Both the position numbers and the translations under genes were made by a program. From Eutypella sp. D-1 (Eukaryota; Ascomycota; Sordariomycetes; Xylariales; Diatrypaceae): DNA of 64,000 bases. The stretch lies in NCBI GenBank assembly GCA_023313575.1, contig JAJTTP010000013.1:992001-1056000 (forward strand), given 5' to 3'. Shown here in pieces: positions 59,869 to 64,000 of the stretch; position 1 is the first letter of the stretch; every line of letters starts with the position of its first letter. Under the pieces are notes generated by a model, which worked only from the letters and a program-made list of their open reading frames with translations, was not told where the DNA came from and made no database searches.

Positions 59869-62800
59869 TGGGGGACGAACGGCTGGTTGATCGGTGAATG
59901 GATTGAGCAATGTTGTAATGAGAGAAGACTGGAGGTTGAAGGCTGGAGGCTTGGCCTATTTTGTTTCTTTATGCCTAGGTCTTCCGTGTCTGGAAGTTCT
60001 CGCTGTTATCTACTCCGGTTACCGAAGTCCGTTACTGCGTGGGTGTGATTGCGAGTTGCGTATCTTGAGATAGGCTATCGACTAATCTACTAGCAAGAAA
60101 GCCGATCCGGGCAGGCTAGGATCCGTTGAGACTTCTACGGCCTGACGTGCAGATGCTCTGTAGGTAGTATATGCTCTCGAGCACGCTCGCTAGTTAGTGC
60201 AGGTAGGTATGGATCGCAAATGCTTGAGGAGAATATTGTAGTAAACGGTAGAGGAGCTAGGGTTGCAGCGTGAGGAATAGACAAGAAAGGAGGATAAATA
60301 ATAAAAGCATCACGCATCGAACATAGATGGAGAAGCCGTTCCAGCGTTTGCTAGGACTCATTGCCAGTATAAGTCTGTCAGTATGACACGATGCTGAGTT
60401 TACCTTTGTGACTCTAGCTCCCCGCTCCCTCATTAATCTGCAGGCCATAGCAGGAGAAAATGTGCACTGTACTTTCATCTGATCTCATGGTGGGATGAGT
60501 AGTCCTGTACTTTAGGCCATGTATCTCAATCACGCATATCAGCTGGTAATAACTCGAGCACACGGGCTCTTCATAATGATATATCTACTGTTAACATATC
60601 CAACGATACTAGGCTTGCCCGCTTGCCTACTTTATGGGAACTGTTTCATACCCTTTCCTCTTGCAGTCTCGTATGCGTGCACTTGGTCGCACTCGGGAAG
60701 TCTGAGACGGGTTAGGAGCACGTCGGCATGCCGAGCCTACCTCAGTGTTTCGCGGTGGCGAAGTGCCCGTTTAGCCAGAGGTCTTGGTGTCTGACAGGTC
60801 GCCTGGCGCAGCCTGTGAGCCTGCCGCATCGGGACAGCCCCCCAGAGAACGGAAGATGAGGTTTAAGGGACACATGGTTAGCTCGGCTGGAGCATAGAGC
60901 CTCCCTATGAAAGCCATCCCAGTCTCACGGAATTTTTCATTGATACCGCCCCTCCCAGGTAGAAGGTTGTCAACCCATATTTAAGGCATCGCAAGCGAAG
61001 TGAGGCTATTGCCACGATGGCGGCCAAGGTCTTGACCTACTCTTCGTAAATGAATAGGCACGGTGGCAACGACACCTTGTTGATCGATGTTGCGGCCTGG
61101 CCTGGCTGGCCGGTTCAAGTAGTTCGAACATATTTGTCCAGCGAGCCGACGGGATATGCAAGTCAGTTCGGCATCCTTGGCGGGAGCGGCCACGTCGCCC
61201 CGTGAAAACCTCCGGCGACGCTTGACGGCGACACTTGACGGCGAGCCCTGGGCTATGCCCGCATGAGAACGGAGAGCGCCCGATGCTTTCAGGCAGATCG
61301 GACATCGCATTGCCTGGAAGCGTTGCGGGCTCCTCTACAGGATTGGCTCGCGTCTCAATGAACTATTATCCTCAAGTCAATCCCAGCGCCAACCGAAACA
61401 GTAAAGCGGGCCACTTCGTTTGTCGTGCGAGCCTTGTCAATTTTGCCCTCGCTCTCTGCCTTCTTGCTGCCACGATTTCGCTTCATCCATTTCAGGCCCC
61501 CTTACCGGAAACTATGCATCTCCTTAGCTAGTCGTCGCGCAGTGCAGAATGTTCGATTGCACTATCAGTATGCCGTTGATAGTACCGTTGATGATTAGTC
61601 CCTTTGAAATGCAATGCAATGCCTCGATAACTCGTCGTCTCCACGCCATGACACCATGCACGATCCCTCGCACATTCTGGATCGGTATTGAAACTGAAGC
61701 ATTAAGACTCGCCTTGGTTTCTTGGTTGGTAGAGCCCTAAATGCCTCGTCGCGCCCGTCCTTGGAAGCTGTGAGGCGCAGTGCGGTAGCACATCGTCGAC
61801 CGTTACATTTTTTGGAGAGAGACGCCAGTCGGCTTGACTAGGAGTTTAGCAGGTATACGTAACCGCCCCTTTTTGATGGGGCGTAGGAATGCGCCTCGGG
61901 GAGTCGTAGCATGGATTTGCTCATTTTATCGCACATGATCGTAACTGTGCGCTTAGGCAATTTGGAAAAAAAGTGGCGATCCTTTTTTCTTCTTCTTTCA
62001 TCTATTGCCGACCCGACCATCCGTAAGCGGGCAGCTCGCACCAACACGCCACCACGAGAGTTTCTTGAAGTCATCAAGTGCGTTTTTTTTTTTTTTTTGC
62101 GACCATGTAGGCTAGCGGGAATGAGATGCGCGAGAATTCGAAATCAGGCCCAACGCCAGTAATTTCTGCCTTGTGTCAGGCTGGATGCATTTCCGGCTGC
62201 ATTCCCTTTTGAAAGCAAATGGAAGGCTGCGAAATGCAGGTTCCAGGTTACCCTCCTAGGCAGGCCAGGTTGCCATTCAGGCAGGGTCGAATCATATGGA
62301 AGAAGCCGGAGGCGAAGGAACTAACAGCGAAGCAAACTTGGCGGCAGGGCGGTTACGTAGAGGACGTGAGGGAAAAAAAGAGGGCGCACGAGATGACCCG
62401 ACTCGCCGACCCGAGACAGGATTCGTTGCTTGGATGAATTTTGGGCACAAACTTTCGGGTTATATTTGTACTAGGCGGGCTGGTAGGTGAGGTTCTTCCA
62501 TGTGAATCACCTAACTATTATGATAATATACTTATAGAAAAAGTACCAAAAACCAAGTCGATTGACAAGTTCAACTACCTAGTTACTTCTATGGAGTCAT
62601 CGTGATGGCGTTTCATTGTCGGCTTTACCGGTGCGACCAAGGCTAGACCGACCGGCTTCTGCGGTGGTTTATTTATTTCATTACTATTAGTGCTCGTTTG
62701 TATTGCTTACGATCGTCAGCTGCGGGGACCAAAAGGGGCCAGAGGAGGAGGGCTTGGATGTCTCTCTCCCCAGTCTTCTTGTTACGCCGGGCTCCTCATA

Positions 62801-63760
62801 GCTACAGTAGGTAAGTATGTATGAAGTATTCCGTAGTAATATTCGGAGAGTGACCGCAGTAATTGCAGGAAACCGAAGCCAACCTAGTTAGGATGAGTAC
62901 GGATTTTATAACTATTCTGCATCCGTGGACTCTCATTGATTCATTCTTAGTTGGTTCATACATATATCTAGGTTTTTTAAAACAAGTTGGTGCGATTCGA
63001 ACACGAAGAATGGCCCAGGCAAGCCCAGTTTTGCCGGTGTTGGCGGTTGGCAATTAATTGCCTAGATGAGTAGTAGTTTAAGGGACGGAAAATGATGATG
63101 AGACATTCATGGAACCCTGGGATGATTGATGGGTAATGTAAAAAAACTCATCACAGGTTGGCTTTGGGCTTGATGAGTACTTCGTACATCCAAGGTTCCA
63201 GGTTACGATAGCAAGTCAGATCCATGAATGTGGACATCTTGGACAAACCGCCTCAACCGCAAACGGAGTAAGTGGAATATCGTCAATTTACCTCCAGGAC
63301 TGCCCAGGCTGTTATAGAAGTACAAGTAGACTTAGACTTACCTGCATAGTGTAACTAAGTACCAGGGTACCTAACGTGAGATTCAAGGTTGAAAATCCAG
63401 GTACAAAGGATGCCATAGTAAGTTATACCCGTCAGTAAGTATCTCCATTAAAGCAGCTCCCGCGTTAGTCAGCAGTAAAGATGGGTACTCGAAGGTTGTG
63501 CCAGCCAAGGGGTTCTTTATGCAGATTTATGCAAGCCATTCCACCAATTAACACGTGATAAACGCGGTACTTGAGTAATGTATTATCTCAGCCCATTCCT
63601 AATTTGGAAAGGACCGAGGGATACAAAGTACAAAGGTACAGCGGACCAGAACTCAAACATTACGGCACCACTCTTTTTTTTCGCGAAGTAGGTAATAACC
63701 TTAGAGTAGAATCTTAACACCACCCAGCTCTACGCAGCCCATCTCCCCCAGCCCAGCCCA

Positions 63761-63791
<31 letters not shown>

Positions 63792-64000
63792 GCCCATAAC
63801 CAAAAGCGAGCAACCATGAGCAATCCCGCCGCCGTTTATTGTGCACTGCTCCCAAAAATGAGGAAAATGAGACCAAAGCCCCAAACTTACCAAAGAAACC
63901 AACAAAATGGCAAACTTCCCGGTCTCCCCCCATAACAATAATCACTTTTCCCTTTCTTCATCATCCAAACCACCACCAACTGCATTATCGTAACCATCAC
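59869..64000. other. Right end, no gene recognised
   Basis: About 4.1 kb with short frames only (longest about 109 codons, near 60981-61540, motif-free). It contains a T-run at about 62082-62099 and a CA dinucleotide repeat at about 63762-63788. A TTCGAA-containing site near 62993-63005 resembles a tRNA T-loop but has no acceptor stem. TACCTA motifs recur near the end. Confidence 0.5.
63762..63788. repeat. CA dinucleotide microsatellite
   Basis: About 13 consecutive CA units, followed by GTAGCCC. It lies outside any called gene. Confidence 0.9.

Noticed and set aside
62990..63060. Possible minus-strand tRNA around a GTGTTCGAATCGCACC word
   Set aside because: The T-stem pairs poorly and no matching acceptor stem or D-arm is found upstream.

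Overview
The window looks like nuclear DNA of a filamentous ascomycete (Pezizomycotina, probably a Sordariomycete). Genes are intron-poor, and the introns are mostly 51-115 nt with GTNNGY donors and CTAAC/CTAAT-like branch sites. One 27-kb block is AT-rich in the manner of repeat-induced point mutation (RIP). Intergenic DNA carries TACCTA-type motifs and microsatellites.

Layout. 1-12857 is a gene-poor left arm with microsatellites and no gene I can defend. 12858-27075 is a compact gene block: a spliced flavin-dependent monooxygenase of the nitrilotriacetate/dibenzothiophene-sulfone class (minus), divergent from a urea/H+ (or Na+) symporter of the DUR3 family (plus); an OTU deubiquitinase of the OTUD6/OTU2 type (minus), divergent from a PLP-dependent serine/threonine dehydratase-like enzyme (plus); a DHA1-type MFS exporter (minus); and gamma-glutamyl phosphate reductase of proline synthesis (plus). 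Exon junctions were worked out by hand, and each spliced total is divisible by three.

About 27646-54785 is a RIP-degraded transposon graveyard. It holds ten copies of a related group of ~390-430-bp LTRs in three U3 types sharing one 3' half. Six lie on their own, four with perfect 5-bp target duplications (ATTTA, ATAAG, ATAAC, ATTAA), one with CATAA/TATAA and one with a 4-bp repeat. One Ty3/Gypsy element at 36353-43417 is essentially complete, with two 413-bp LTRs. Its zinc knuckle, RT, RNase H and integrase can still be read through the stops, and a solo LTR sits inside its RNase H. An upstream partial copy carries a different LTR type. A second structure (46196-47887) with two 223-bp LTR-like repeats and only 1246 bp between them may be a non-autonomous element.

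The right arm (54786-64000) returns to normal composition. It holds a truncated, broken berberine-bridge-enzyme (BBE) type FAD oxidase at the RIP edge, a three-exon single-pass membrane protein, an intact acyl-protein-thioesterase-like alpha/beta hydrolase, a small unknown charged protein with an odd overlapping frame, and about 4 kb with nothing recognisable. The metabolic genes hint at nitrogen scavenging (urea uptake next to a flavin monooxygenase that may act on an N- or S-compound), but I see no complete biosynthetic cluster.
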